Assembly (NCBI GenBank): GCA_020633195.1 | Contig: JACKEC010000021.1 | Coordinates: 215,732 to 279,731 of the forward strand | DNA from: Sandaracinaceae bacterium | Lineage (GTDB): Bacteria > Myxococcota_A > Polyangia > Polyangiales > Sandaracinaceae | Length of the DNA: 64,000 bases | Direction of reading: 5' to 3' | Shown: positions 23,827 through 33,800 of the stretch, one piece after another | Layout of the letters: the number at the start of each line of letters is the position of its first letter | Position numbering within the stretch: position 1 is the first letter of the stretch | Program-made: the position numbers and the translations under genes | Notes under the pieces: model-generated | What the model saw: the letters and a program-made list of their open reading frames with translations, nothing else | The model's database searches: none | What the model was told of the DNA's origin: nothing

Positions 23827-26280
23827 TCACAGCGTCTGGACCAGCACCTCGCGGCGACCGCCGGCCTTTCCGCTCGGCGGCCCGACGACGCCCTCCTGCT
23901 CCATCCGCTCCACGAGCTTGGCGGCCTTGTTGTAGCCGACGCCGAGCTGGCGCTGGATGTGGCTGATCGAGCAGTAGCCGGCCTGCGCGACGCACGCGAC
24001 GGCCTTGTCGTAGATGGGGTCGTCGCTCGCCGGACCGCCGCCGCCGTCGGCGCCGTCGTCGTCGCCGCGCGGCTCGAGGATCTTCTCGTCGTAGACGGGC
24101 TTGCCCTGCTCGCGGAGGTGGTCGCACAGGCGCTTCACCTCCTCCTCGGAGACGTAGGCGCTGTGGACGCGGTGCAGGTCGCTGCTGCCCGGCGGGATCA
24201 TGAGCATGTCGCCCATCCCGAGGAGGTGCTCCGCGCCCTGCCGGCCGAGGATCGTCTTGGAGTCCTCACGCTGGCTGACCTTGAACCCGATCCGCGCGGG
24301 GAAGTTCGCCTTGATCATGCCGGTGATGACGTCGACGCTCGGGCGCTGCGTCGCGAGGATTACGTGGATCCCCGCCGCGCGGGCCTTCTGCGCGAGGCGC
24401 GCGATCGCGGCCTCGACGTCCTTGGCGGCGACCATCATGAGGTCCGCGAACTCGTCGACGACGACGACCACGTAGGGCAGGCGCTCCGGCGGCGTCTCGT
24501 TCGCGTCCGCGGCCTCTCCGTCGGCCGGATCGAGCAACACTTCTTGTCCATCCGCGCCCCGCGCCTTGACCTTGCCCTTGCGCGACGTGAACACGTTGTC
24601 CGCGGTGAGCTCGCCGCTGAGCACGCGGTCGATCCGCTTGTTGTACGTGGTGATGTTGCGCGCGCCGGCGTCGGCGAAGAGCTGGTAGCGACGCTCCATC
24701 TCGTCGACGGCCCAGCGCAGCGCGAGCGACGCCTTCTTCATGTCCGTCACGACGGGCAGGAGCATGTGGGGGATGCCGTCGAAGACGGCGAGCTCGACCA
24801 CCTTCGGGTCGATCATGAGGAGGCGCACCTCCTCGGGGCTGCGCCGCGAGAGCAGCGAGCAGAGCATCACGTTGAGCCCGACGCTCTTGCCCGAGCCGGT
24901 GGCGCCCGCGACGAGCAGGTGAGGCATCCGCGCGAGGTCGCCGTAGACGGGCTGCCCCGCGATGTCCTTGCCGAACGCGACGGGGAGCGCCGCCTTGAGC
25001 GAGGTCCAGCGATCGTCCTCGAGCACCTCGCGCATGTACACGGTCTGCCGGATCTCGTTGGGCAGCTCGAAGCCCACCCGCGCCTTGCCCGGGATGGGCG
25101 CGACGATCCGGACCTTGTGCGCGGCGAGCGCCATCGCGAGGTCGTCGGAGAGGCCGGCGATCTTGGAGATCTTCGTCCCGCTCTCGGGCTCGAACTCGTA
25201 CATCGTGACGACCGGGCCCGGGTGGATCTCGTCCACGCGACCCTTCACGCGGTAGGCCTCGAGCTTCTCGGTGAGCTGGATCGCGTTGGCCCGGAGCGCG
25301 GTGGCGTCGATCTGGATCTGCTGCGCCGGGGGCGCGTCGAACAGATCGGTCGGCGGGAGCGCGAAGTCCCCCTGCACCTCGGGCATGCGGATCCGGTTCG
25401 GCGACCCGGCCGACTCCTCGCGCGGCGCGACGATCGTGGGGCCCGAGGCCTTGCCCTTCGCGGTGGCCTTGGCCGCGGCGCGGGGCGCCTTCTTCTTGGG
25501 CAGCGGGGGCGGCGCCGGCTCCTCTTCCTCTTCCTCGTCCTCCATCTCCACCTCGGCGGGGTCCGCCTCGGCGAAGATGACGGGCTCGATCTCGGCGTCG
25601 AGGCTCTCGTCGAGGGTGGACTCGGACACGATCCGGGGGGCCGCGGCGAGCGCGGCCTCCTCGCGCTCGAGGCGCTCGAGCTCCTTGGCCTCACGCCACG
25701 CCGCCCAGGCGTCGCGGAGCCACGCGCGCGCGCGCTTCGCGCCGGCGAGCGTCGCCACGCCGCCCTTCCGGGCGATCTCGATGACGCTGAAGGGCGTGCG
25801 CAGCACGATCGTGATCAGGAGGATCGCGGTGCCGACGACGTAGGCCCCGGCGACCCCGAGGAGCGACCGGAGCACCTCGCCCATCACCTCGCCGAGCGCG
25901 CCGCCCGGGAGGTGGCCGCCGAAGACGGTCTGACCTCCGAGCGCGAGGTGGACCATCGCGCAGCCGATCAAGACGATGACCACCGTGCTCGCCACGCGGC
26001 CGATGCCCAGCCCGCTGTTGCTGCGGGTGAACAGGCGCGCGGTGCCGAGCCCGAGCTCGAGCGGGACGAGCCAGGCGGCGACCCCGAACGCGGTCGCGAG
26101 GACCCCGGCGAGCGCCTCGCCCACCGGGCCGATCCAGTTCTCGCCGCCATCCGCGTCGTAGGACCAGACGGCCAGGCCCACGAGCAGCGTCGCGGCGGCA
26201 CAGAGGATCCCCAGCACCTCGTGGCGGCGCCCGAGCTGAGGGGTCGTTTCGTCGGCTGATGTAGTCTGAGGTGCGCCCAA
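23827..26280 (-). CDS. ftsK: DNA translocase FtsK/SpoIIIE
   Basis: 817 aa. FtsK is a septal motor that pumps DNA during division and chromosome dimer resolution. Four hydrophobic helices occupy residues about 20-170, followed by a linker rich in Glu, Pro and Lys (about 200-300). The motor has Walker A GATGSGKSV near residue 458, the VRLLMIDPKVVELA block, Walker B VVVVDEFADLMM, and ILATQRPSVDVITG. The C-terminal winged-helix gamma domain (CSISHIQRQLGVGYNKAAKLVERME), which reads KOPS-like chromosomal signals, is complete. The TTG start at 26280 is chosen for the upstream AGGGAG; a shorter GTG start cannot be excluded. It is convergent with the thioesterase gene. Confidence 0.95.
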   Translation of the reverse strand: MGAPQTTSADETTPQLGRRHEVLGILCAAATLLVGLAVWSYDADGGENWIGPVGEALAGVLATAFGVAAWLVPLELGLGTARLFTRSNSGLGIGRVASTVVIVLIGCAMVHLALGGQTVFGGHLPGGALGEVMGEVLRSLLGVAGAYVVGTAILLITIVLRTPFSVIEIARKGGVATLAGAKRARAWLRDAWAAWREAKELERLEREEAALAAAPRIVSESTLDESLDAEIEPVIFAEADPAEVEMEDEEEEEEPAPPPLPKKKAPRAAAKATAKGKASGPTIVAPREESAGSPNRIRMPEVQGDFALPPTDLFDAPPAQQIQIDATALRANAIQLTEKLEAYRVKGRVDEIHPGPVVTMYEFEPESGTKISKIAGLSDDLAMALAAHKVRIVAPIPGKARVGFELPNEIRQTVYMREVLEDDRWTSLKAALPVAFGKDIAGQPVYGDLARMPHLLVAGATGSGKSVGLNVMLCSLLSRRSPEEVRLLMIDPKVVELAVFDGIPHMLLPVVTDMKKASLALRWAVDEMERRYQLFADAGARNITTYNKRIDRVLSGELTADNVFTSRKGKVKARGADGQEVLLDPADGEAADANETPPERLPYVVVVVDEFADLMMVAAKDVEAAIARLAQKARAAGIHVILATQRPSVDVITGMIKANFPARIGFKVSQREDSKTILGRQGAEHLLGMGDMLMIPPGSSDLHRVHSAYVSEEEVKRLCDHLREQGKPVYDEKILEPRGDDDGADGGGGPASDDPIYDKAVACVAQAGYCSISHIQRQLGVGYNKAAKLVERMEQEGVVGPPSGKAGGRREVLVQTL

Positions 26281-26302
26281 GTGGACCAGCTCCCTACATC
26301 GC

Positions 26303-26332
26303 AGGATGCCTGAAGGGCGTCTACGGGGTCAA
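26303..26332 (-). promoter_or_regulatory. Candidate promoter for ftsK
   Basis: Minus-strand TTGACC (26332-26327, five of six) and CATCCT (26308-26303, three of six) with an 18-base spacer, in the 142-bp divergent gap between ftsK and the HEAT-like lipoprotein gene. Weak -10 element, so tentative. Confidence 0.3.
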
Positions 26333-26353
26333 GTTTGCCAACCCATCGGTCTC

Positions 26354-26381
26354 TTGATTGAAATTCGGATTCCTCTACTAT
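26354..26381 (+). promoter_or_regulatory. Candidate sigma70-type promoter for the HEAT-like lipoprotein/FHA operon
   Basis: TTGATT (26354-26359) and TACTAT (26376-26381) are separated by 16 bases in a locally AT-richer stretch. A transcript starting near 26388 would leave a leader of about 35 bases containing AGAGGA before the ATG at 26423. Confidence 0.5.
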
Positions 26382-26422
26382 CGGGTGCCACTCGAACCCG
26401 CTCTCCCGGCTCCAGAGGACGA

Positions 26423-27970
26423 ATGCGAAGCCGAACCGCCGCGCCCGTGATCTCGTTGCTGCTCTGCATCGCGATGTCGGGCTGCAAGGTCACCACCGAG
26501 GACATCGACTATTGGATGGGCACCCAGAAGGGGCCCGGGAAGATCGTCGCCGTGCTCCTCGCGGACAAGTACGAGGACGAGCTGCGGGTCCACGCCGCGC
26601 TCGCCCTGGTCCGAATGGAGCCCCGCCCCCCCTCGCAGGGTCACGATCCGATCGACGGAGTGACCGAGCTGCAGGCCGCCGTGCGGCGGCTCCCGGAGGG
26701 GACCCGCAGCCGGCTCGTCGACCTGATGGTCGACGACCTCGTGCAGATGATGCGGGGCGAGGACACCCCCCAGGCCAACGAGGCCGAGGGGATCCCGCCG
26801 CTCCAGATCCGCGCGAAGGACGCCGCGTTCCTGGTCTTGCCCTACGCGGGCGAGGAGCGCGGGGCGCAGCTGCGCGACGAGATCGTCGACTGGTTCGCCC
26901 ACGACTTCAGCGGACGCAACCTGGCCGGCAACTTCAGCGCGGAGCAGGTCGTCCGACAGCTCGGGGCGCCCGCCGCCTCGCGGCTGGTCAACGCGATGAA
27001 CGCGCAGCTGCCGTCGCAGGCGCTGGTCAAGGTGGCCGAGCTGATCTCGACGCTCGGCTCGGGCTCGACCAAGGAGGCCGCCGCGCAGCGCCTCGTGGAG
27101 ATCGAGCGGGAGATGGAGTCGGACGAGTTCACGACCGACCTCGAGCAGCGGCTCATCCGACAGCTCCGCGCCACGCGTGGAGAGGACGCCGAGATCAACC
27201 CCGAGCAGGTGCACGCCGCGGCGGTCCTGAACCGGGAGAACTCGATCACGCTGGGCGCGCTGCCGGCGATGAAGCACCTCAACGACCAGACGGTGATCCA
27301 GGATCGCCTGCTGGAGATGGCGCAGCGGACCACCGTCGAAGGGCTCGCCGCCGCGAAGATCGAGGACCGCCGGGTGAAGGCGCTGCAGGCGATGGAGGGC
27401 GGCGTCCGGCGCGAGCAGGTCGACGCGCTGCTCGACCTCGCGCTCGGCGAGGGGTCCCCCGTGGCCATCCGCGACTACGCGTTCGACCGCATCGCCGACT
27501 CCCGCTCCACCGCCGCGATCACGCGCCTCTGGCCGGTGTTCCGCGAGGGGACCGACTGGCGCGTGCGCTGGCGCGTGGGGAGCCTGATCCTCACGCTGGG
27601 CGGCAACGACGTCGTGCAGGAGTTCTTCAACAGCCTCACCGCGACGGAGTACGCGCGCGAGGAGCTGCACGGGTACGGGGAGCGCCTCGCGTCGATGCGC
27701 CCCCCGCCGACGGAGTTCGTCCTGGGCCAGCTCACGAGTTCGGACTGGCAAGACCGCTGCACTGCCCTTTACTTCCTCGAGAGGCGCGCGGAGCAGGCCG
27801 ACATCGCGCGGATCACGGCGCTCGAGGGCGACACGGCGGAGACTCACGGCGAGCATTGGGACGATCAGACGACAGTCGGTACGCTCGCAACTGGGGTTGC
27901 GCGCGCCGTGCGAGAGCGACTCGGCCAGGGTAGCCAGGACGAGGAAGGCTCGTCCGACGAGGGCGAATGA
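26423..27970 (+). CDS. Lipoprotein with HEAT-like helical repeats
   Basis: 515 aa. The ATG at 26423 follows AGAGGAC and gives a lipoprotein leader with lipobox AMSGC; upstream in-frame codons lack such a leader. The mature protein is almost wholly helical, with HEAT-like units (KYEDELRVHAALALVRMEP, VAIRDYAFDRIADSRST, DWRVRWRVGSLILTLGG, DWQDRCTALYFLERRA), suggesting a curved protein-binding solenoid. The acidic C-terminus (QDEEGSSDEGE) ends in a TGA overlapped by the ATG of the FHA gene (ATGA), so the two are translated together. Functionally it could be the envelope-side partner of an FHA phospho-reader system, but nothing in sequence proves this. A GCAA-N6-TTGC motif lies at 27887. Confidence 0.82.
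   Translation: MRSRTAAPVISLLLCIAMSGCKVTTEDIDYWMGTQKGPGKIVAVLLADKYEDELRVHAALALVRMEPRPPSQGHDPIDGVTELQAAVRRLPEGTRSRLVDLMVDDLVQMMRGEDTPQANEAEGIPPLQIRAKDAAFLVLPYAGEERGAQLRDEIVDWFAHDFSGRNLAGNFSAEQVVRQLGAPAASRLVNAMNAQLPSQALVKVAELISTLGSGSTKEAAAQRLVEIEREMESDEFTTDLEQRLIRQLRATRGEDAEINPEQVHAAAVLNRENSITLGALPAMKHLNDQTVIQDRLLEMAQRTTVEGLAAAKIEDRRVKALQAMEGGVRREQVDALLDLALGEGSPVAIRDYAFDRIADSRSTAAITRLWPVFREGTDWRVRWRVGSLILTLGGNDVVQEFFNSLTATEYAREELHGYGERLASMRPPPTEFVLGQLTSSDWQDRCTALYFLERRAEQADIARITALEGDTAETHGEHWDDQTTVGTLATGVARAVRERLGQGSQDEEGSSDEGE
27887..27900. repeat. GCAA-N6-TTGC motif, copy 4
   Basis: Spacer CTGGGG. Inside the HEAT-like lipoprotein gene, in a third register (GCA-ACT-GGG-GTT-GC). Confidence 0.8.
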
Positions 27971-28824
27971 ACCACGATCAGAACAAGAAGACCCTTCGTC
28001 AGTTCCAGTGCCGGGACTACCTCTGGGAGATCTTCGAACAGATGAGCGCCGAGCTCGAGTGCTCGGTGGACTACCTGATCAACGAGTCGATGCGGCAGTA
28101 CGCGCGCTCGCGGAACTACGGCGTGCGCACGCCGGGTCCCGGCGCGTCGCGCCCCGGCGGCCCGACCCCAGGTGCCATCCCGAGCCTCTCGGGGGGCGGG
28201 CAGCCGCACATCCCGTCCGCGCCGCCGCCCGCGCAGCAGGGCTACGGCTACGGAGGAGGCGGTGGGGGCTACCCGCCGCCGCCGCAGCCGCAGCAGCCTC
28301 AGCACCCGCCGCCGCAGCAGCACGGCTACGGAGGAGGCGGAGGCTACCCGCCGCCCCCGCGCCCGTCGTCGTACCCGCCGCCGCCGCCGACCCATCGGCC
28401 GCCGGCTTACGGGCAGCCGCCGCACCCGGGGATGCCCCCGCAGCAGCAGTATCAGCCGCCCGGCTTCGGCGGGCCGCCGCCGCACTCCGCGCCGCCGCCC
28501 CTCCCGAGCGGAGGAGGCGTCCCGCAGCACAGCGGCGGGGGGATGATCCCGCTCTACGTGATCTTCAACGGCCAGAAGTTCCCGGTCGCCAAGGAAGAGT
28601 TCATCATCGGTCGCGGCACCAAGACCGCCGACCTGCCCATCAAGGACGGCAACATCTCGCGGCGCCACGGCGCGGTCATCTGGCAGAACGGCGGCTGGTA
28701 CATCAAGGACCTCGGCTCCACGAACGGCGTCGAGTTCCAGGGCCGCAAGATCGACAGCAAGCGGATCGAAGAGGGCGACGTCTACCAGCTCTGCGACTAC
28801 GAAGTCCGCTTCACGTACCGCTGA
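27967..28824 (+). CDS. FHA-domain protein with helical N-terminus and Pro/Gly/Tyr-rich linker
   Basis: 285 aa. The ATG overlaps the preceding stop by four bases. Residues 1-52 are helical and resemble a short ribbon-helix-helix-like or oligomerisation unit (LWEIFEQMSAELECSVDYLI). Residues 53-195 are low complexity, made of Pro, Gly, Gln and Tyr (GYGYGGGGGGYPPPP-type runs). The C-terminal FHA domain, about 200-285, keeps the phosphothreonine-reading residues: Arg in IIGRGTKTADL, Ser-x-x-His in NISRRHGAV, and Asn in DLGSTNGVEF. FHA domains bind phosphothreonine peptides, so this protein is a likely reader for Ser/Thr kinases such as those in this window. The disordered linker suggests clustering. 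No membrane segment. Confidence 0.92.
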   Translation: MNHDQNKKTLRQFQCRDYLWEIFEQMSAELECSVDYLINESMRQYARSRNYGVRTPGPGASRPGGPTPGAIPSLSGGGQPHIPSAPPPAQQGYGYGGGGGGYPPPPQPQQPQHPPPQQHGYGGGGGYPPPPRPSSYPPPPPTHRPPAYGQPPHPGMPPQQQYQPPGFGGPPPHSAPPPLPSGGGVPQHSGGGMIPLYVIFNGQKFPVAKEEFIIGRGTKTADLPIKDGNISRRHGAVIWQNGGWYIKDLGSTNGVEFQGRKIDSKRIEEGDVYQLCDYEVRFTYR

Positions 28825-28833
28825 GCCCCGCGC

Positions 28834-29715
28834 ATGCCCCTCGCTCCGCTCTCGACCGGCGTCGACCTCTTCTACGAGGAGCGCGGCGCCGGTGAGCCGA
28901 TCGTGCTGATCATGGGGATCGGCACCCAGCTCATCTACTGGCCCGACGGCTTCTGCGACGAGCTCGTCGCGCGCGGCTTCCGCGTGATCCGGTTCGACCA
29001 CCGCGACATCGGCATGTCGTCGTGGCTCGATCACCTCGGCGTCCCGCCGCTGCTCTCGACGACCGTCTCGGGGCTGCTCGGGATCCGCGTCCGCGGGCCG
29101 TACGCGCTCGAGGACATGGCCAGCGACGTCGCCGCGCTCCTCGATCACCTCGACATCGACGCCGCCCACGTGGTGGGCGCGTCGATGGGCGGGATGGTCG
29201 CCCAGACGATGGCCTTCACGCACCCGCACCGGGTGCGATCGCTGGTCTCGATCATGAGCGACACGGGCGAGCCGGGGCGCTTCATGCACGAGCCGCGCGC
29301 GATGCGGGCGATCCTCGGGCCGCCGCCGCGCTCGCGCGATCAGGCGATGGAGCGCAGCGTGGAGGTGTGGCGGGTGATCGGGAGCACCGGCTTCCCGTTC
29401 GACGCGGCGGCCGCGCGCGAGCGCGCGGGCCTCGCCTGGGATCGCGGCAACCACCCGCAAGGCTTCCTGCGCCACCTCGCGGCGATCGGGACGACCGGCG
29501 ACAGGACCTCGCGCCTGCGCTTCGTGAAGGCGCCCACGCTGGTGGTGCACGGCTCGGTCGATCCCCTCATCCGGCCGATCGGCGGGCAGCTGACGCACCA
29601 GGCGATCCCCGACTCGCGCTTCGAGCTCATCGACGGCATGGGGCACGACCTGCCCGAGGCGCTCTGGCCTCGCCTGACGACGATGATCGCGGACAACTCG
29701 ACCCGCGCCATCTGA
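28834..29715 (+). CDS. Alpha/beta hydrolase (RdmC-like)
   Basis: 293 aa. Motifs in order: oxyanion loop IVLIMGIGTQ near residue 23, FDHRDIGMSS near 55, nucleophile elbow GASMGGMVAQ near 113, acid candidate in VHGSVDPLIRP near 238, catalytic His in GMGHDLP near 270. It resembles the other hydrolase in the window (5131-5973) and aclacinomycin methylesterase-type enzymes. No signal peptide. It starts nine bases after the FHA stop and is probably the third gene of the same operon. Substrate not predictable; small ester, lactone or enol-lactone are the family's usual range. Confidence 0.9.
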   Translation: MPLAPLSTGVDLFYEERGAGEPIVLIMGIGTQLIYWPDGFCDELVARGFRVIRFDHRDIGMSSWLDHLGVPPLLSTTVSGLLGIRVRGPYALEDMASDVAALLDHLDIDAAHVVGASMGGMVAQTMAFTHPHRVRSLVSIMSDTGEPGRFMHEPRAMRAILGPPPRSRDQAMERSVEVWRVIGSTGFPFDAAAARERAGLAWDRGNHPQGFLRHLAAIGTTGDRTSRLRFVKAPTLVVHGSVDPLIRPIGGQLTHQAIPDSRFELIDGMGHDLPEALWPRLTTMIADNSTRAI

Positions 29716-29750
29716 GACGCTGCGCGGTCGGTTGCGTTACCCTCCCGCGG

Positions 29751-30851
29751 ATGCGAGCCGCCATCGGGTTGAGTCTCCTCCTCGCCGCCTGCGGCGGCGC
29801 TCGGACGACGGACGTCGAGAACGCCGCCAGCGGCTCCGCGATGGAGCGCTGCGAGGGCGGTGACGCCGCCGGGTGCCTCGAGGCGGGCCGCGCCCACGAG
29901 ACGGGCGAGGGGGCCGAGCTCGACGTCGCGCGCGCCGCCACGCTCTACGAGCGGGCCTGCGACGGCGGCGAGGCGCGCGGCTGCACCGCGCTCGGCACGC
30001 ACTTCTTCCCGGGGCGGAGCGGCGCCGTCGACGTGGCCCGCGCGAGCGCGCTCTTCGATCGGGGCTGCGAGGGCGGCGACCCGATCGGCTGCTACGACCT
30101 CGCCGTGCTCCTGATCGGCCAGCTCGAGGGCGGACAAGCCGACTTGCCTCGCGCGCAGACGCTCCTCGAGCGGGCGTGCGACGGAGAGATCTTCGCGGCG
30201 TGCAACAACCGCGGGCTGCTCGCGTCCCGCGCGGGTGAGGGGGCGCTCGCGATCTCGCTCTTCACGCGGGGCTGCGAGGGCGGCAGCGTCGACGCCTGCC
30301 ACAACCTCGCGCTCGCGCTCGAGGAGTCCGGCGACGACCAGGGGCCCCGCGTGCGGGAGCTGCTGACGCAGGCGTGCGATGGCGGCGTCGGCGCGAGCTG
30401 CGTCCACCTCGGTGAGATCTACGAAGAGGGCCGCGGCGTCACCGCGGACTTCTCGCGGGCTCGCGCCATCTACGAGCGCGCGTGCGACGCAGACCGGCCG
30501 GAGCCCTGCGTGAGCCTCGGCGGGCTGTACGCCGACGGGCACGGCGTCGAGGTCGACGAGGCGCGCGCGCGGACCCTCTACGAGCAGGCGTGCGGGGCCG
30601 GCGACTCGCGCGGCTGCGTCGCGCTCGGATCGCTCTACAGCACCGGGCGCGGCGTCCCGCAGGACCACGCCCGCGCCGCCGAGCTGTTCGGTCAGGCCTG
30701 CGAGGCCGGCTCGGGGCGCGGCTGCTTCAACCTCGCCGCGAGCCACGCGAACGGCCTCGGCGTGGCGCGCGATCGCGCTCAGGCGCGCGAGCTGTTCGCC
30801 CGCGCCTGCTCGCTCGGCATGGAAGAGGCCTGCCGCGTCGTGGGCCAGTAG
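29751..30851 (+). CDS. Cys-rich Sel1-repeat lipoprotein
   Basis: 366 aa. The leader ends with LLLAAC, a good lipobox. Nine or ten Sel1-like units of about 36 residues follow, with consensus A-x-x-LYERAC-DGG-x-x-x-GC-x-x-LG. Each unit carries a pair of Cys seven residues apart (ten pairs in total, for example CDGGEARGC and CEAGSGRGC). Helicobacter cysteine-rich proteins have the same arrangement, with one disulphide per repeat. The fold is a right-handed helical solenoid used for protein binding, here probably in the periplasm or at the cell surface. It ends four bases from the convergent transglutaminase-like gene. No catalytic motif. Confidence 0.9.
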   Translation: MRAAIGLSLLLAACGGARTTDVENAASGSAMERCEGGDAAGCLEAGRAHETGEGAELDVARAATLYERACDGGEARGCTALGTHFFPGRSGAVDVARASALFDRGCEGGDPIGCYDLAVLLIGQLEGGQADLPRAQTLLERACDGEIFAACNNRGLLASRAGEGALAISLFTRGCEGGSVDACHNLALALEESGDDQGPRVRELLTQACDGGVGASCVHLGEIYEEGRGVTADFSRARAIYERACDADRPEPCVSLGGLYADGHGVEVDEARARTLYEQACGAGDSRGCVALGSLYSTGRGVPQDHARAAELFGQACEAGSGRGCFNLAASHANGLGVARDRAQARELFARACSLGMEEACRVVGQ

Positions 30852-30855
30852 CTGG

Positions 30856-33800
30856 CTACATCGCGACGCGGAGCTCGCCCGAGTCGGCGTCGTCCGACGC
30901 GCGGCAGAACCGCGTGAAGGGCGCGTACTCCGCGGGCGCCACGCGCATGCGCGGGATCCTGTACTCGCGGCGCACGGTGAGCTCGCCGGGGGCGGCGGAG
31001 CTCGTCATGCGCATGGTCGCGCCGTGCACGGAGTCGAGCGTGACGGCCTCGGGCGCGCGCGGAGCGGCGACGCCCTCCGGCGTGTCGACGCGAACGACGA
31101 CGTCGAGCGCGAGCCCGGTCGGGATGAGCTGTGCGGTGGTGCGGGACGCGGCGCTCGCGAACTGCGGCGCGAGCCGTGCGCGAAACAGCGGCGGGAGCAC
31201 CCACCCGTCGCGGCTCTGACGCGCGAGCTGCGCGAGCTCGACCTCGTAGCGCAGCACCAGCGGCGCGTCCGGGTCCTCGCGGCCGGTGATCACGAGCCGG
31301 CGCAGCTCGGCGCCCGGGAGCAGGCTCGCCACGTACTGCGACTCGAACTGCGTCTCGAGCGCCTCGTCGGGGATCTCCTCGAGGTCGTTGCGCCACGACA
31401 CGGCGTAGGCGCCGCGCTGGGTCTCGACCACGGTCACCCGCGCGCCTCCGTCTCGCCGCAGCTCGACGTCGACCTCGATCGTGCGCAGGTCCTCCTCGAG
31501 CGCGCGCTCGGTGACCCGGACCTCGGCGGCCGAGGCGTCGAGCACGAGCGCGTCCATCCCCGCGAGCGGGCGCGGCAGGTAGCCGAAGGGAGAGCCGCGC
31601 GCGCCGGTGTGCAGCCAGATCCAGCCCTCGGTGCCGCGCACCCGCACGAGCAGGTGCTGGTACGTGTCGTCGTCGGCCATCTCGGACCGCGTCGCGTCCG
31701 TCGCGTAGCTCCGCGCGAGCGCGAGCTGCGCGTCGAGGCCGGCGATCTCGAGGAGGTAGCGCAGCACGCGCGCGCGGTTGCCGTTGCGCGCCGCGAGCAT
31801 CGCCGGGGCGAGGCCGAACACGTCGTCGGTGTCCTCGACGTTCTCGAGCACCCAGCGGTAGAGCCGCTCCGCGCGCTGCTCCGCGGTCGCCCGCGAGGCG
31901 TCGCCGACGACCGTCCGCACGAGGCGGCGCGCCGCCGGATCGATCACGTCGCGGTCGGCGAGGACGTCGCGCAGCGTCTCGACGTACTGCGCCCACGAGA
32001 CGCCGCGACCCCAGTAGATCGACGGCAGGAACTCGCGCGCCGCCACCGAGCCCGGCTCCTGCGTGAGCGGGCGGCTCTCCGAGACGCCCCAGTGGTAGAC
32101 GCGCGTCCCGTCTGCCGTGCGCGTCTGCGTCTCGGGCGCCGGGCCGCGCGGGTCGACCTGGAGCTCCATCGACGAGGGCACCACGACCGTGAGCTCCGAG
32201 GTGTCGAACGGCGTCTCGAAGCTCTGGAAGTAGAAGCGGTCGCCGACGAAGCCGCCGGGGTAGCCCGCCGGCGCGGGGCGCGGGCGCACGTACTCGAACT
32301 CGATGTAGTCGCCGGGGCTGAGGTTCGGGAACGAGATGGTGTCCTTGCCCGCGATCTCGTCGGGCTCGAGGCGCGTGCCGTCCGCCTTGATGGTGTGGAG
32401 CGTCAGCATCTGCGCGTCCTCGGGCACCGCGAACTCGCCCTGCGCGTCGACCGCCTCCTGGCTCGAGAGCCGCATGATGTTGTGGGTCAGCTCGAGCATC
32501 GAGCCGTCCTCGAACACGCGGTACACGGTGTAGTCGAGCACGAGGACCATCGGCTCCTCGTAGACCCGACCGCTCGCCTCGAGCGCGCGGATCACCTCGG
32601 CGCCGTCGCGGCGGTAGGCCTCGATCGGGCTCTCGCCGCCGATCGCGCGGAGCGGCCGGCGCAGCTCCATCATCGCCTCGGGCTCGGTGGTGAGCGCGGT
32701 CGCGAGGTGCGCGCGCGCGCCCGCCTGGTCGCCGCGCGCGAGGATGCGATCGGCCTCGCGGAGCACCAGATCGCTCGAGCGCGGCAGGCGCTCGCGGAGG
32801 CTCTCGAGGAGCGCCCCGACCGCGTCGTCGTCGCCGCGCGCGGTCGCGAGCTCGAGGTCGGCCCGCAGGATCGCGAGGCCGCCGTCCTCCGGCTCGAGGG
32901 TCGCGAGGCGGCGCAGCTCGGCGCTCGCCTCGGCCCACTCGCGCCGCTGCACGTGGAGCGTGAGCATCGCGTCGGAGCGGGCGTCGCACGCGACGAGCTC
33001 GCGCGCGTGCTCGAGCACCTCGGCGGCGCGAGAGCGGCGCATCGCGTGAGCCATCGCCGCGCGCCGCGGGCGGCACGCGGTGGGCACCGCGCGGCGCGCC
33101 GCCGCGACGGCCTCGGCCACCTGCGCGTGCCAGCCGCGCGCGGTCAGGTAGTCGATGAGCTGCAGCGGCAGCACCACGAGCTCCGGCCAGCGCTCCATCC
33201 CCGCGCGCAGCGCGTCGATCGCGGCCTGCGAGCGGCCCTGGTTGGCCTCGAGCTGCGCGAGCGCGAGGCGCGGATACCAGGCCGCCTCGTCCCGGTCCGA
33301 CGCCCACTCGAGGAGGCGGCGCGCGTCGTCGTGGCGCTCGGTCTGACCGCGGAGCGGGTCGTTGAGCGTCGCCGCGGCGCCCGCGACGAGGAACACCGGC
33401 GAGCCCTCGCGGCCGAGGTGCGAGCGCAGCAGCTCGCGCGCGCGGACCGTGTCCCCGCGGACCATCGCGTGCTGCGCGCGGATGAACGCGGCGAGGAGGC
33501 TCTCGCCCTCGATCGCGCCGCCGCCGACGGCGCCCGGGGTCTGCGAGAGCGAGACCACGAGCACGGGGTTCGGGTGGCGCGTGGTGACGCGCGCGCGGAT
33601 CCGGTGCTCGCCCGCGGTCAGCGTCGCCTCGTGGTACGTGACGCCGGGCAGCGAGAGGTGCCGGCGGTCGAGCGCCGCGAGCGGCTCGCCGTCGATGAAG
33701 AGCTGGACCGAGTTCGGGGTCTCGACCCGGAGCACCCAGCGCCCCGCGGTCGGGACGTCGAAGGTCGCCTCCGCGAAGGTCGTCCCCGAGCCGGCGGCGG

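Noticed and set aside
26306..26422. In-frame upstream extension of the HEAT-like lipoprotein
   Set aside because: It would place the lipoprotein leader about 40 residues inside the protein; the ATG at 26423 has AGAGGA and a proper lipobox.
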